DNA from: Septoria linicola
Lineage: Eukaryota; Ascomycota; Dothideomycetes; Mycosphaerellales; Mycosphaerellaceae
DNA length: 64,000 bases
Assembly: GCA_024114885.1 (NCBI GenBank)
Contig: CP099420.1
Coordinates: 3,658,001 to 3,722,000, forward strand
Direction: 5' to 3'
Shown: positions 21,127-33,949 of the stretch, one piece after another
How positions within the stretch are numbered: the stretch's first letter is position 1
Layout: each line of letters begins with the position of its first letter
Position numbers and translations under genes: made by a program
The notes under the pieces: model-generated
The model's input: only the letters and a program-made list of their open reading frames with translations
What the model was told of the DNA's origin: nothing
Database searches by the model: none

Positions 21127-22541
21127 ATCCTCTCTTTCTTAGTATCTAACTAGATACCTAACTACTTATAGATCTTACTTAGAATTACTTAAAGTTAGCT
21201 AGCTTTCTTATTAAAGTCTATTAAACTTTTAATTAGAGGCCTATTAAATAGTTACCTTTTTTAACGATAACTACTAAAAATATCTTCTTAGATCCGATTA
21301 TTATTCGCTAGACGCTACTCTTCTACTATATTCTTAGAGATCTCCTTAGGAATAGCTTCTCTTTATTTCGATACTAATATTTCTAAGTTACTATCTACGC
21401 TTATAAAGCTAGCTTTACTAAATATATACTCCTTAATATCTATAACTATAGTAGAGGTAGTAGCGAATTAAGCTTTAGCTATAGTCTACTATTTAGCTAT
21501 ATAGACCTTAAACTCCTTTTTACTTATACTAAAGATCTTCTTTATTTCTATACTTACTACCTAATCTACTTATAGAACTCGGCCTAATAAGGTATTAGAA
21601 ATTAGGCCTAGGCTAGTTAGTAGTATCTTAGTAGCGAAAGGTTTTATTACTTATATAGAGTATATAGTATCTAAAGCTATAAAGAGTATTCGCTTATAAT
21701 AGAGATATATACTATAGACTATAGAAACGTTAATACGATTACTATTAGGTAACTTATCTAACGCTTAACTCTTAAAGTAGGCTAGAAACACTATTAGAAT
21801 TATATAATACTCGTTATCTACGCGAGTATACTAATAAAGGAGATAGGAGTACGAAATAACTAGCGAGCCTATATTAGTATAAGGATTCTTCTAACTAAGA
21901 TTAAGGTTAGCTTTTATATCGTTAGTAATTACTAGAGCTATAGTCTCGATAAAGCCTATACTATAGCTTTACTTATTAGAGATAATCTACCTTACTAGCT
22001 ACTTTACCTCCTTAGGGTTAAAGAGCCTATTACTAACTATATTAGAGGTTAGTAAAAGTCGTCCTCTATCGCTAGTATTATCTAGAGAGATCGTAAACTA
22101 AACCTAATTAAGGCCTTTCTTCTTAAATAGTATATTCTCGTTTAAAGTAATATACTAGAAGCTATTAGAGTAGTTAGAACTAGCCTTATCGTCGAAGATA
22201 TAAAAGATAGTAGATAGGTAGGCTACGTATTTAAAGGTCGTATATAGAGTAGTAACTAGCTAATATAGCTATAGTAGAGAATATTAGTAAAGAAGCTATT
22301 AGGATAGCGAGTACTATATACTATAAGACTAACTATACTAACTAATAGCTATATTATACTATCGATATAGCGCGAACTCTTATTATATAGTTTTAAGTAA
22401 AGAATCTAGGATCTAAAATAGGCTTCTAGTAGAAGAAGAATAAAAGAGGAAACTATAGTCGGTCTAGATATCTTTATTACTATTATAGTCTAAGAGCTCC
22501 TAAGCCTTCTAATAGATATTAGAAGTAACCTTTAAGTCTAC
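20848..22541 (-). mobile_element. LTR retrotransposon copy A, 3' part (outermost of the nest)
   Basis: The copy begins with its 3' LTR (20,848-21,126, starting TAATAGATAATAAC) followed by the complement of a polypurine tract (from 21,127). Its interior matches copy D 28,941-30,354. At 22,541 it is cut by copy B, inserted after ...AAGTCTAC. The remainder would lie beyond the window. CA/TG depletion is nearly complete, which fits its being among the oldest copies. Confidence 0.8.
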
Positions 22542-22820
22542 TAGTAAGGTAAAGGCCTACTTATATACTATACTTAGTAGCTTTAGTATAAAAGTAAGGT
22601 AGTAGCTCGTTTCTAAGATAGTAATATTTACTCTACTTAATTAATTTAATATCTTATAGTCCTAGTATAGGCTCTTAGCTCTAGAGCTACTAGTTTAAGC
22701 TCGTTACTACTATTTAATATACGTATTATAAGACTATTACTCTCTAAATAGGTCTTGTTCTATAATAGCTACTCTTATACCTACCTAGAGGGTTAGTATT
22801 AGAGTAGTTATTATCTATTA
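22542..22820 (+). repeat. 5' LTR of copy B
   Basis: This is the reverse complement of the LTRs of A, C, D, E and F. It is followed by ATAGAGCCGAAG, the candidate primer-binding region. Confidence 0.8.
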
Positions 22821-23649
22821 ATAGAGCCGAAGATAGAGCTATCTCTTCTCTCTTATACTAGGACTAGAAGCGTAGAGGGTAGAAGATAGCCTTAAAGCGA
22901 GAACTAATATACTATAAATATTAATAAGAGGCCTAAAGGAGCCTATATAAGAGGCGACTTAAAGAGCTATAATAATATAGAAGCTTCTAGAATATAGATA
23001 TTGCTCTAACTTAGAAAAGTTATAAACCTCTAGTACCTCTTAGTATAGATCTATTTAGTAATTATCGTATAGATAGTAAGATAACTTACTATATTAGAGA
23101 TTTACTTAGAGTCTCTATACCTATAATAGTCTTCGATTAGACTCTAGTTTAGTATAAAAACGCTCTCGTTTAGATAGCGTAGAGGCTATAGGATAGGCTA
23201 GACCTATCTAGGTAATCTTATATTCTCTAGTATATAGAACGCTTAGAATAAGCTCTAGTATAGCGTTAGACGCTAATCGTTTAGCTAAGAGCACTAATTA
23301 CGTCTAAGGCTCTAGACCTAGTATATAGTATAAGCTAACGTAATATTATACTACTATAGTTATATAGTAGATTACTCGAATAAGTAAGGTAGACGCGCCT
23401 TACTATAAATAGTCGAACTATACGACACGATACGCTCTTACTTATTAGGTATAATTAATATAGCTCTAGTATTATAAAGAAAAGTTTAACGTTTACTTTT
23501 AGATAGCTAATAAAATTTTAGACTCTTGTTTTTCTTAGTTATCGTTTTAAATAATAACTATATTTTATTTAAAAACCTAATTAAAGAGAGTATAATATAC
23601 TCTTAGAATATCTTCGAACGAGCTCTATAAGTAAATTAGTATCTACTAG

Positions 23650-24895
23650 CTAGCCTATAATACTAGATAGTAGCTTACCTAATTAGCTTAATAAGTAAAT
23701 TCGAAGATCTCTAGTAAAGCTACTACCTACTTTTATTTTATTCTCTCTACTAGACAACGATATATCTATAGAAGCTAAGGACTAAGAAGGTACTAACCTT
23801 AACTCTAATATCGATATCTTTTAAGAACTAAACTTAGAAGGTAGACTATCTATAGCGTAGTTCTAGCTACTTATAGAGACTATCTATACGACCTAGAGCT
23901 AGTAGGTAATTGTCGCTTAGGTTCCGCTACTACCTAGCTCGGACTAGAATCTCTTCTTTAATAGAGAGAATATAACTAAGTATATTAAGCATTTTAAAGC
24001 TCTATATAAGAACTATACTATTCTACTTATTAATAATAATAAATAGCTTTATAAGAAGTTACTTACTTAGGTTATAGTTATCTAATATAGACGATACTAG
24101 CGTCTTAATAGTTTCTATAATCGAAACTACTCTAAGTTTAAGAAGTTAATTATTAAGGAGTACTAAAAGTACGATAATATATATATATTTAGAAACTACT
24201 ACTATATAGAAAACCTTTATAAGGTCGACTATAGCGAGGATAATAATCTCTTAGAGTACTTAAGGTAGTTTATACTCTACTCTAATACTATACCTACTTC
24301 GTATATAGACGAGCGCTCTTATACTCTTCTATTCGTATAAGGCCTACTATTCTACTTTAGTAAGAGGCTCTAGGCCTATCTTAGGTTAGACCTTAATAAT
24401 AGTAACTTAGATTATAGTAAGCTCTTAAAGATAGCCTAGTATTAGATTAATAGTAATAAGGACTTTAAATTAGAAGTATATAACGAAGATAGTAGAGACG
24501 TCTAGTAGTTATACGAAATAGTAAAGAAGTCTACTCTAAGACTAAACTCTAAGTTTAAGGCTAGAGAAACAGTAGTCTATAAAGGCTATAAACTAGTAAG
24601 CGTCGATAATATTACTACTAGTATATAAGACCTCGTAATTACTACGATTCGTCGACTTAAAGAAGAAGGCTCGTAGCTATTATACTCGTCGATAGGATAG
24701 TAGGCGAAGTCTTATAGTTACGACTATCTATATATTCTAAGGCCTACTTATAGCTAGGAGATTTCGATTAACTTAGCTATAATAGATAACGAGTTAATAA
24801 TTAAGGCCTATATAGCGATCGCTCTAAAGATTTTAGGTTATTAGATATATAGGCTCGAAGGCTATATAGCTATAAACTACGAGTACCTAAAGTAG
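23650..24895 (+). pseudogene. RIP-mutated Gag of copy B
   Basis: Plus-strand reading shows a retroelement capsid pattern broken only by TAG/TAA: VTKYIKHFKALYKNYTILL, then KLLTQVIVI and IDERSYTLLF. From memory this resembles fungal Ty3/gypsy Gag. The reading ends where copy C is inserted. Confidence 0.6.
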
Positions 24896-25174
24896 TAATA
24901 GATAATAACTACTCTAATACTAACCTTCTAGGTAGGTATAAGAGTAGCTATTATAGAACAAGACCTATTCGGAGAGTAATAGTCTTATAATACGTATATT
25001 AACTAGTAGTAACGAGCTTAAACTAGCGGTCCTAGGACTAAGAGCCTATACTAGGACTATAGGATATTAAATTAATTAAGTAGAGTAAATATTACTATCT
25101 TAGAAACGAGCTACTACCTTGCTTTTATACTAAAGCTACTAAGTATAATATATAGATAGGCCTTTATCTTACTA
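24896..25174 (-). repeat. 3' LTR of copy C
   Basis: The 279-bp LTR starts TAATAGATAATAAC and ends CTTACTA, directly followed by ATCCTCTCTTCC, the complement of a polypurine tract. Confidence 0.8.
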
Positions 25175-28100
25175 ATCCTCTCTTCCTTAGTATCTAACTA
25201 GATACTTAACTACCTATAGATCTTACTTAGAATTACTTAAAACTAGCTAGTTTTTCTATTAAAGTCTATTAAACTTTTAATTAGAGGCCTATTAAATAGT
25301 TATCTTTTTTAATAATAACTACTAAAAATAAATACTTTCTTAGATCCGGTTATTATTTACTAGACGCTACTCTTCTACTATATCCTTAAGGATCTTCTTA
25401 GGTATAGCCTCTCTTTTCTTCGATACTAATACTTCTAAGTTACTATCTATACTTATAAAGCTAGCTTTACTAAATATATACTTCTTAATATTTATAGCTA
25501 TAGTATAGGTAGTATCGAATTAAGCTTTAGCTATAGTCTACTATTTAGCTATATAGATCTTAAACTCTTTCTTACTTATACTAAAGAGCTTCTTTATTTC
25601 TATACTTACTACCTAATCCGTTTATAGAACTTAGCCTACTAAGGTATTAGAAATCGAGCCTAGGCTAGTTAATAGTACCTCTATAGTAAAAGATTTTATC
25701 GCTCGTATAGAGTATATAGTACTAGAAGCTATAAAGAGTATCTACTTACGATAGAGATATATGTTATAAATCGTAGAAACGTTAACGTAATTACTATTAG
25801 GTAGCTTATCTAATATACGACTATTAGAGTAGGCTAGAAATACTATTAGAATTATATAATACTCTTCGCTTATACGAGTATACTACTAAGAGATATAGAG
25901 GTACGAAATAACTAGCGAGCTTATATTAGTATAAAGATTCTTCTAACTAAGCTTAAGGTTAGTTTTTATATCGTTAGTAATTACTAGAGCTATAGTCTCG
26001 ACAAAGCCTATACTATAGCTTTACTTATTAGAGATAATATACCTTACTAGCTACTTTACCTCTTTAGAGTTAAAGAGCCTATTACTAGCTACGTTAGAGG
26101 TTAGTAAAAGTCGTCCTCTATCGCTAGTATCGTCTAGAGAGATCGTAAACTAAACCTAATTAAGGCTCTTCTTCTTAAGTAGTATATTCTTGTTTAAGAC
26201 GATATACTAGAAGCTATTAAAGTAGTTAGAACTAGCCTTATCGTCGAAGATATAAAAGATAGTAGATAGGTAGGCTACGTACTTAATAGTCGTATATAGA
26301 GTAGTAACTAGCTAGTATAGCTATAGTAAAGAATATTAGTAAAAAAGCTATTAGGATAGCGAGTACTATATACTACGAGACTAGCTATACTAACTAATAG
26401 CTATATTATACTATCGATATAGTATAAACTCCTACTATATAGCTTTAAGTAAGGAGTCTAGAATCTAAAATAGGCCTCTAGTAGAAGAAGAAGAAAAGAG
26501 GAAGCTATAGTCGGTCTAGGTACTCTTATTACTATTATAGTCTAAGAGCTCCTAAGCCTTCTAATAGACGTTAGAAGTAACCTTTAAGTCTACTTTAGTT
26601 ACTATAAACTAGAAGGGTCTAAGATAGCTTCTACCTACCTCGTATATTAGAGCGTTAATATTATTCTCTAGTTCCTAAGTATTAGTACTCTTCTTACTAT
26701 AACGAGTACGTCCTATAGGCTTAGAGAAGAAAGTATTCGCTTCTAGCTTAAACTATATCTAGTTTTAAGTATTCTAGACGATAAGAGCTTAGAGATTAGC
26801 TATACTATCTATCTAAATAATACGCTAGTAGAGAATATATATTACTTTAGCTATCTTTAGAAGCTTTAAACCTATAGTATTACCTATCTTAGCTATATAT
26901 TCTTTATAAAAAAGCTAGCTAAGGTATAGAGGAAAATCGATTAAAGCGTAGCTCTTAGCTACTTTCTTCTTCTTCTAGATATTATTAACCTTTTTAAGAG
27001 TACTACTAACGATTATATAGTAGTAGACTTTAGAAGTAATACTATTCTTCGTATAAGCCTAGTAACGTAGATTAGGCTCTAAGTCGTTCTCTAGCTCTAT
27101 TCTACTATTATCTTCTAGTACGATTAGTAATAAGCGTTATAAACCTAGTAGTAGCTCTATTATAGGTAACTCTTAGTTTTATATAGGATCGCTATTATCT
27201 AAAGTACTTAGTATAAGAGAAGTTTCGATCGAGTTAATAATAGTTTCTCTAGCGCGAATTCTAGTAAGCCTCCTACTCTTATAAAAGACAAGCGTAGGCT
27301 TCTTTATAGAGCTTAGCGTTAACTTCTCTAACTAAGCTTTTAGCTTCTATATAGTACTAGGCGATATAGAATCTCTAGGATAAGGCTTTAAGGTTATAAG
27401 TAAATTACTTTCTTCTCCTCGATTAGAGTTTAGAGTAGAACTAGAAGAGGATAGGCTCTTAGGCGTAGAAGAAGAAAGACGTCTATTAGATCTTAGGTTT
27501 CTAGAAGAAAGTAATAGGCTATAGGATATTAAGAGCTATTTCTTTACTATTAGGAATACGTAGGTTAGTTCTTTAAAGATCTCTCCTTTACGTTCTCTCT
27601 TAGTAAGCTTAATAGTAAATCTATACTTATTAAGCTTATAGCTTGCTTCTAGGCGCGCTTCTCTTATCTTATAGCTAAATATATCGACTTACGAGAGCTC
27701 TACCTTAAACTTATTCTAATAGCGTCTTCTATCTAAGTTTATATTAATAAAGCCTAAGCCTTATAAGCTAGGAGTCTTCTTACTTCTCTATAGCTAAAAA
27801 TACTAGCTATAAGAGAATATATTCGCTACCTACTAATAGAAACGATCTTACTTTTACTATACTAAGAAAACCTAGTCTTTAGGCTTACTTTCTTTAAAGA
27901 TACCTTTATACTTATTTAACTATTAATAAAGGTTCCTAAGTATCTCTTTATTATATAAGACTTAGTTAAGGAAAAGGAAGTTCTACTTATACCTAAACTC
28001 TATATATAGCTACTACTAAATTAAGTTCCTCTTCTTTATTAAGCCTCGGCCTTTTTAGTATATCTTCTTTATATTATTACGCTTTACGCTCTATACGTTA

Positions 28101-28660
28101 AGGTACTTTAGTAAAATCTTAGCTAAGAGGCGTTTAAAGAAGTTAAATATACTAATCTTTATTCTATTATTTATTTTCTTAACTTACTTAAGTACTAAGT
28201 CGATACTCTTCTTCTATTCTTATAGCGTTTCTAGTAATAGAATAGCTTTAGTAGTATTATTAAGGTTTGTTATACTAGTAAGAGGTCTACTTAAGGCCTA
28301 GAAACTAATAAGAGAGCCTTCGCGATTAGTACGAGCGAGCGCTATACCTTATATAGAACTTAAAGAAGCTATTTTTTGTCTTTTCTTTAAAGAATCTTAT
28401 CTAGATAGTTCTTATATTAGACTTCGAATAGGCGAGGTAGAAGGCGAAAGCGCTAGTCTTAATAAGCGTTTAAGCGTTAAAGAACGCTAGAAAGGAGAAG
28501 TCTTATTCTTTATATATAATAGAGAAAGAGAACGTCTTTAATTAGTCGTATTAGTAGCTTAGAGCGATATAAAGCGCGTAACTAGTAACGAGTAACTTAA
28601 ATAGTAAGAAGGGTCGAGCGTGTAACTAGTTAAAGAGTTTTCTATTATATTAGTTACTAC
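24896..28660 (-). mobile_element. LTR retrotransposon copy C, 3' segment
   Basis: The 3' LTR (24,896-25,174), inverted polypurine tract and downstream extra coding block match D 28,661-32,405. The copy is inserted in B after ...AAGTAG and interrupted at 28,660 by complete copy D. It continues at 41,895-42,796. Confidence 0.85.
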
Positions 28661-28940
28661 TAATAGATAATAACTACTCTAATACTAACCCCCTAGGCAG
28701 GTATAAGAGTAGTCGCTATAGAACAAGACCTGTTCGGAGAGTAATAGTCTTATAATATATATATTAACTAGTAGTAACGAGCTTAAAATAGTAGCCCTAG
28801 GACTAAGAGCCTTATACTAGGACCGTAGGACATTAAATTAATCAAGTAGAGTAAATATTACTATCTTAGAAACGAGCTACTATCTTACTTTTATACTAAA
28901 ACTACTAAGTATAGTATATAGGTAGGCCTTTGCCTTACTA
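28661..28940 (-). repeat. 3' LTR of copy D
   Basis: 280 bp. Compared with the other LTR of D, the differences I see are all C/T or G/A transitions. Confidence 0.85.
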
Positions 28941-28955
28941 ATCCTCTCTTTCTTA
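28941..28955 (-). promoter_or_regulatory. Polypurine tract of copy D
   Basis: On the minus strand AAGAAAGAGAGGAT directly precedes the 3' LTR. This is the expected plus-strand DNA primer site and fixes minus as the sense strand. Copies E and F carry AAGAAAGGGAGGAT at the same place (43,077 and 47,814). Confidence 0.75.
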
Positions 28956-29063
28956 GTATCTAACTAGACACCTAACTACCTATAGAGCCTTCTTAGAATT
29001 ACTTAAAACTAGCTAGTTTTCCTATTAAAGTCTACTAAACTTTTAATTAGAGGCCTATTAAAT

Positions 29064-29086
29064 AGTTACCTTTTCTAACAATAACT
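29064..29086. repeat. Imperfect palindrome copy 4 in element D
   Basis: AGTTACCTTTT-CTAACAATAACT lies between the extra coding block and the 3' LTR. It resembles the motifs at 32,628, 37,742 and 40,879. Confidence 0.5.
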
Positions 29087-29099
29087 ACTAAAAACACTT

Positions 29100-32000
29100 T
29101 CTTAGATCCGATTATTATTCGCTAGACGCTACTCTTCTACTATATTCTTAGAGATCTTCTTAGGAACGGCGCCTCTCTTCTTTAATACTAATACTTCTAA
29201 GTTACTATCTACGCTTACAAAACTAGCTTCGTTAAATATATACTCCTTAATGTCTATAGCTATAGCGTAGGCAGTATCGAATTAAGCTTTAGCCGTAGTC
29301 TACTATTTAGCTATATAGACCTTAAACTCCTCCTTACTTATACTAAAGAGCTTCTTTATTTCTATACTTACTACCTAATCCGCCTATAGAACTCGGCCTA
29401 CTAAGGTATCGGAAATCGGGCCTAGGCTAGTTAATAGTACCTTAGTAGCGAAAGGTTTTATTACTCGTATAGGGTATATAGTGCCTAAAGCTATAAAGGG
29501 TATTCGTTCGTAATAGAGATATACGCTATAGACTATAGAAACGTTAATACGATTACTATTAGGTAACTTATCTAATACTTAACTATTAGGGTAGGCTAGA
29601 AACACTATTAGAATTATACGATACTCTTCGTCTATACGAGTATACCGCTAAGGGAGGTAGGGGTACGAAATAACTAGCGAGCCCGTATTAGTATAAGAGT
29701 TCTTCTAACTAAGGTTAAGGTTAGCTTTTATATCGTTAGTAATTACTAGAGCTATAGTCTCGACGAAGCCTATACTATAGCTTTACTTATTAGAGATAAT
29801 ACGCCTTACTAGCTACTTTACCTTCTTAAGGTTAAAGAGCCCGTTACTAACCGCGTTAGAGGTTAGTAAAAGTCGTCCTCTATCGCTAGTATCGTCTAGA
29901 GAGATCGTAAACTAAACCTAATTAAGGCCCTTCTCCTTAAGTAGTATATTCTTATTTAAGGCGATATACTAGAAGCCGTTAGGGTAGTTAGAACTAGCCT
30001 TATCGTCGAAGATATAAAAGGTAGTAGATAGGTAGGCTACGTATTTAATAGTCGTATATAGAGTAGTAACTAGCTAATATAGCTATAGTAGAGGATACTA
30101 GCGAAGAAGCTATTAGGACAGCGAGTACTATATACTACGAGACTAACTATACTAACTAATAGCTATATTATACTATCGATATACTATAAACTCCTACTAT
30201 ATAGCTTCGAGTAAGGAGCCTAGAATCTAAAATAGGCCTCTAGTAGAAAGAGAATAAAAGAGGAAGCTATAGTCGGTCTAGGTACTCTTATTACTATCGT
30301 AGTCTAAGAGCTCCTAAGCCTTCTAATAGACGTTAGAAGTAACCTTTAAGTCTACCTCGGTTACGGAGAACTAAAAGGGTCCGAGGTAGCTTCTACCTAC
30401 CTTATATATTAGGGCGTTAATATCGTTCTCTAGTTCCTAAGTATTAGTACCCTTCTTACTATAACGAGTACGTCCTATAGGCTTAGAGAAGAAAGTATTC
30501 GCTTCTAGCTTAAACTACGTCTAGTTTTAAGCGTTCTAGGCGATAAGGGCTTAGAGATCGGCTATACTACCTATCTAAATAATACGCTAGTAGAGAGTAT
30601 ACGTTATATTAGCTGTCTTCGGTAGCTTTAAACCTATAGTATTACCTATCTTAGCTATATATTCTTTATAAAGAGGCTAGCTAAGGTATAGAAGAATATT
30701 AATTAAAGTATAGCTCTTAGCTACTTTCTTTTTCTCCTAGATATTATCGACTTCTTTAAGGGCTCTACTAACGATTACCTAGTAGTAGACTTTAGAGGTA
30801 ATACTATCCTTTATATAAGCCTAGTAGCGTAGATTAGGCTCCGAGTCGCTCTCTAGCTTAATTCTACTATTATCTTCTAGTACGATTAGCGATAGGCGTT
30901 ACGGACCTAGTAGCGGCTCCGTCGTAGGTAGTACTTAGTCTTACGTAGGATCGCTATTACCTAAAGTACTTAGTATAGGAGAAGTTTCGATCGAGGTAAT
31001 AATAGTTTCTCTAGTACGAATTCTAGTAAGCCTTCTACTTTTACGAAGGATAGGCGTAGGCTTCTTCGTAGAGCTTAGCGTTAACTTCTCTAACTAAGCT
31101 TTTAGCCTCTATATAGTACTAGGCGATATAGAATCTCTAGGACGAGGCTCTAAGGTCGTAAGTAAATTACCTTCTCTTTCTTAACTAGAGTTTCGAGTAG
31201 GACTAGATAAGAATAGGCTCTTAGGCGTAGAGGAAGAGGGTCGTCTATTAGATCTTAGATTTCTAAGAGAAGGTAATAGTCTATAGGATATTAAGAGCTG
31301 TCTCTCTACTATCGGAAACATATAGGTCGGTTCTTCGAAGGCCTCTCCTTTAGTAAGCTTAACTATAAATCTATACTAATTAAGTCTATAGCCTACTTCT
31401 AGGCGTACTTCTCTTATCTTATAGCTAAACACGTCGACCTACGAGAGCTCCTCCTTAAACTTATTCTAGTAGCGTCTCCTATCTAAGTTCGTATTAATAA
31501 AGCCTAAGCTCTACGAGCTAGGAGTCTTCTTACTTCTCTATAGCTAAAAATACTAGCTACGAGAGAATATGTTCGCTACCTACTAATAGAAACGATCTTG
31601 CTTTTACTACGCTAAGAAGACCTAGTCTTTAGGCTCGCTCTCTTTAAAGGCGTCTTTATACTTATTTAACTATTAACGAAGGTTCCTAAGTATCTCTTTA
31701 TTATATAAGACTTAGTTAAGGAAAGGGAAGTTTTACTCGTACCTAAATTCTATATATAGCTACTACTAAATCAAGTTTCTCTTCTTTACTAAGTCCTAGC
31801 CTTCTTAGTATATCTTCTTTATATTATCGCGCTTTATACTCTACGCGTTAAGGTACTTTAGTAAAATCTTAGTTAAGAGGCGTTTAAAGAAGTTAAATAT
31901 ACTAATCTTTATCTCGTCGTTTACTTCCTCGACTTACTTAAGTACTAAGTCGACGCTCTTCTCTTAGTCTTATAGTGTCTCTAGCGATAGAATAGCTTTA
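29100..32000 (-). pseudogene. Extra coding-like block downstream of integrase, copy D
   Basis: Minus-strand reading gives long protein-like stretches interrupted only by TAG/TAA, such as EIKISIFNFFKRLLTKIL near 31,860-31,920 and, in copy E (43,520-43,702), IPFIALGTIYPIRVIKPFAT. The pattern of stops fits CAG/CAA/TGG codons mutated by RIP. Ty3/gypsy elements normally end shortly after integrase, so a block of nearly 3 kb is extra. I recognise no domain. Its frame continuity and start are not established, because RIP stops and possible indels hide them. An additional ORF (envelope-like, accessory or captured host sequence) and a diverged second element are all possible. Confidence 0.5.
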
Positions 32001-32404
32001 GTAGTATTATTAAGGTTTGTTATACTCGTAAGAGGTCTACTTAAAGGCTAGAAGCTAATAATAGAGCCTTCGCGATTAATACGAGCGAGCGCTATATCTT
32101 ATATAGAACTTGAAGAAGCTATCTTTTATCGTTTCTTTAAGGACTCTTATCTAAGTAGTTCTTATATAGGACTTCGAACGAGCGAGGTAGAAGGCGAAAG
32201 CGCTAGTCTTAATAAGCGTTTAAGCGTTAAAGAACGCTAGAAAGAGAAAGTCTTATTCTTTATACGCGATAGGGAAAGAGAACGTCTTTAAATAGTCGTA
32301 TTAGTAGCTTAGGGCGATATAAAGCGCGTAACTAGTAATAAGTAACTTAAATAGTAAGGAGGGTCGAGCGCGTAACTAGTTATAGAGTTTTCTATTATAT
32401 TAGT

Positions 32405-33900
32405 TGCCGCTTACGTATATAAACAGCTATATAGCGTTACTAGGTAGTAACGAAAGATAAGAATCGAACTTAATAGAAGTAAGGCTCTATAGTAACTAAG
32501 TAATAGTTAATAAGGAAGAAGAGATCGTTTAGAGCGTAAAAGTAGTCTAATTATATGCCTTATCGTAGTAGCGTAACTACTATTAGGATTAGGGGTCTAT
32601 ACGTAGAGCTTAGTTACGTAAGGTTTTAGTTATCGTTTAAAAAGACAACTAAAAGTTTACTTTACCTTAACGCTTCTATAGCCGTCGCTTACTACTAACG
32701 TAACTACTAACTACTATAGTATATACCTTACTATTACTAATAAGGACTAAGACTTAGATACTATCGTCGTTACCTCTACTAACTTAAAAGAGCCTTATTT
32801 CTCGTATACCTAGTCGACTTACTAGATCGCGCTTTCTACGTCGTAAGAGACTACTAGCGCTATAGTTAATAGCTAGAAAGGAGCTATTAGCGCCGCTATT
32901 ACTAAAGATTCAAGCTTCTCTACTCTTATATAGGCTGAAAACCTTAAACTTTAAGAATTCTCTACTAGAAACTAATATTTTTAGCGATTCCTTTAGTTAG
33001 GCGAAGATTAGCGGTAAAAAAGGACCTTTAGGATAGAAAACCCTTATCTCTCTTCTTCGATTAGCGACCGAAAAGGACTCTAGGAAAGTAGATTATAGTA
33101 CTAACCTTAGAAATTACTAGTAGAAAAGAGCTTTAGGAGTATAGGTCTAGCTTAGATTTTTAAGACCTAGTAGTAGAAAGTAGCTCGGGATAGCTAACTT
33201 TTATAGCGATAGTAGGCTCGAGACTTAGAAAAAGGAGTAGGATAGTAGGTTAACTAGTAGATATAGAATCTATACTTAAAAGTTAAGTTTAGGAGAGTAA
33301 CTAGCTATATAGATACTTATCTTAGCTATAGAAAATAGCGTCGAGATAGTTAGGATTAGCTAGATTTTTACTAATCTAGTAAAAGAGGAGCTTAGGAAGC
33401 TTAGATTAGAGCTCGATAGTAGCTCTAGGAATAAAAGAAGTACTTAGGATAGCTAAGATTTAGCTAGATTTATACTAGTCTAGTAAATTACAAGCTTAGG
33501 AAGCTCTAATTAGAGCTTAATAGTAGCTTTAGGACTAAGAGAAGCGCTCGAGAAGGTTAGATTAGAGCTCGATAGTAGCTCTAGGAACAAAAGAAGCGTC
33601 TAAGATAGTACGATCTTAGAAAGATTAGCTCTTTTATAGTAGAGGCTAGGCTTTAGTAGCTAGATCTTAGCTTATACCCCTAATTAAGTATTACCTATCG
33701 AATTTCTAAATCTTTAGCTCCGCTAGGCTAGCTTTAGCCTTTAGCTTACTAAGTCTTCTACTTCTTCTTTAAGCTCTATTAGTAGCTAGCGTATATAACT
33801 CTCTCTTTCTTCTTAAGTTATTACTAATAGCTTACTAATAAAGATCTATAGATACTTGTACCTAGGTAGAAGGCCTAGTTCTATAACCTTCTCTATTAGT
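32405..33900. other. Spacer between integrase and the extra block, copy D
   Basis: The spacer holds the palindrome at 32,628-32,650 and degenerate repeats of about 60-100 bp at about 33,385-33,605. Units share AGAGCT(C/T)(G/A)ATAGTAGCT(C/T)TAGGA followed by A-rich AAAAGAAG. I see no domain. Three of the family's self-insertions hit the homologous part of this spacer. Confidence 0.55.
32628..32650. repeat. Imperfect palindrome copy 3 in element D
   Basis: AGTTATCGTTT / AAAAAGACAACT: the arms are near inverted repeats. It lies between integrase and the extra block. The same motif is at about 46,730 in E and 51,505 in F. Confidence 0.55.
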
Positions 33901-33949
33901 AGCGGTACTTCTTCTAGTTTAACCTAATCTAGAACTAGCTTTAGGTTTT

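Larger units (their letters stand above)
22542..24895 (+). mobile_element. LTR retrotransposon copy B, 5' part, opposite orientation
   Basis: The 5' LTR lies at 22,542-22,820 in sense orientation (TAGTAAGG...CTATTA). A leader of about 0.8 kb and a Gag-like region follow, matching the complement of D 39,540-41,614. It is inserted in A and cut at 24,895 by copy C. It is the only copy whose sense strand is plus. The rest lies outside the window. Confidence 0.8.

Noticed and set aside
22542..22820. Terminal inverted repeat of a DNA transposon spanning 20,848-22,820
   Set aside because: The inverted LTR is the 5' end of an oppositely oriented copy (B). The sequence beyond it matches the leader and Gag of the same family.
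33385..33605. Spaced similar units that might suggest a CRISPR array
   Set aside because: Units are degenerate, spacing is irregular and the context is a eukaryotic retrotransposon.
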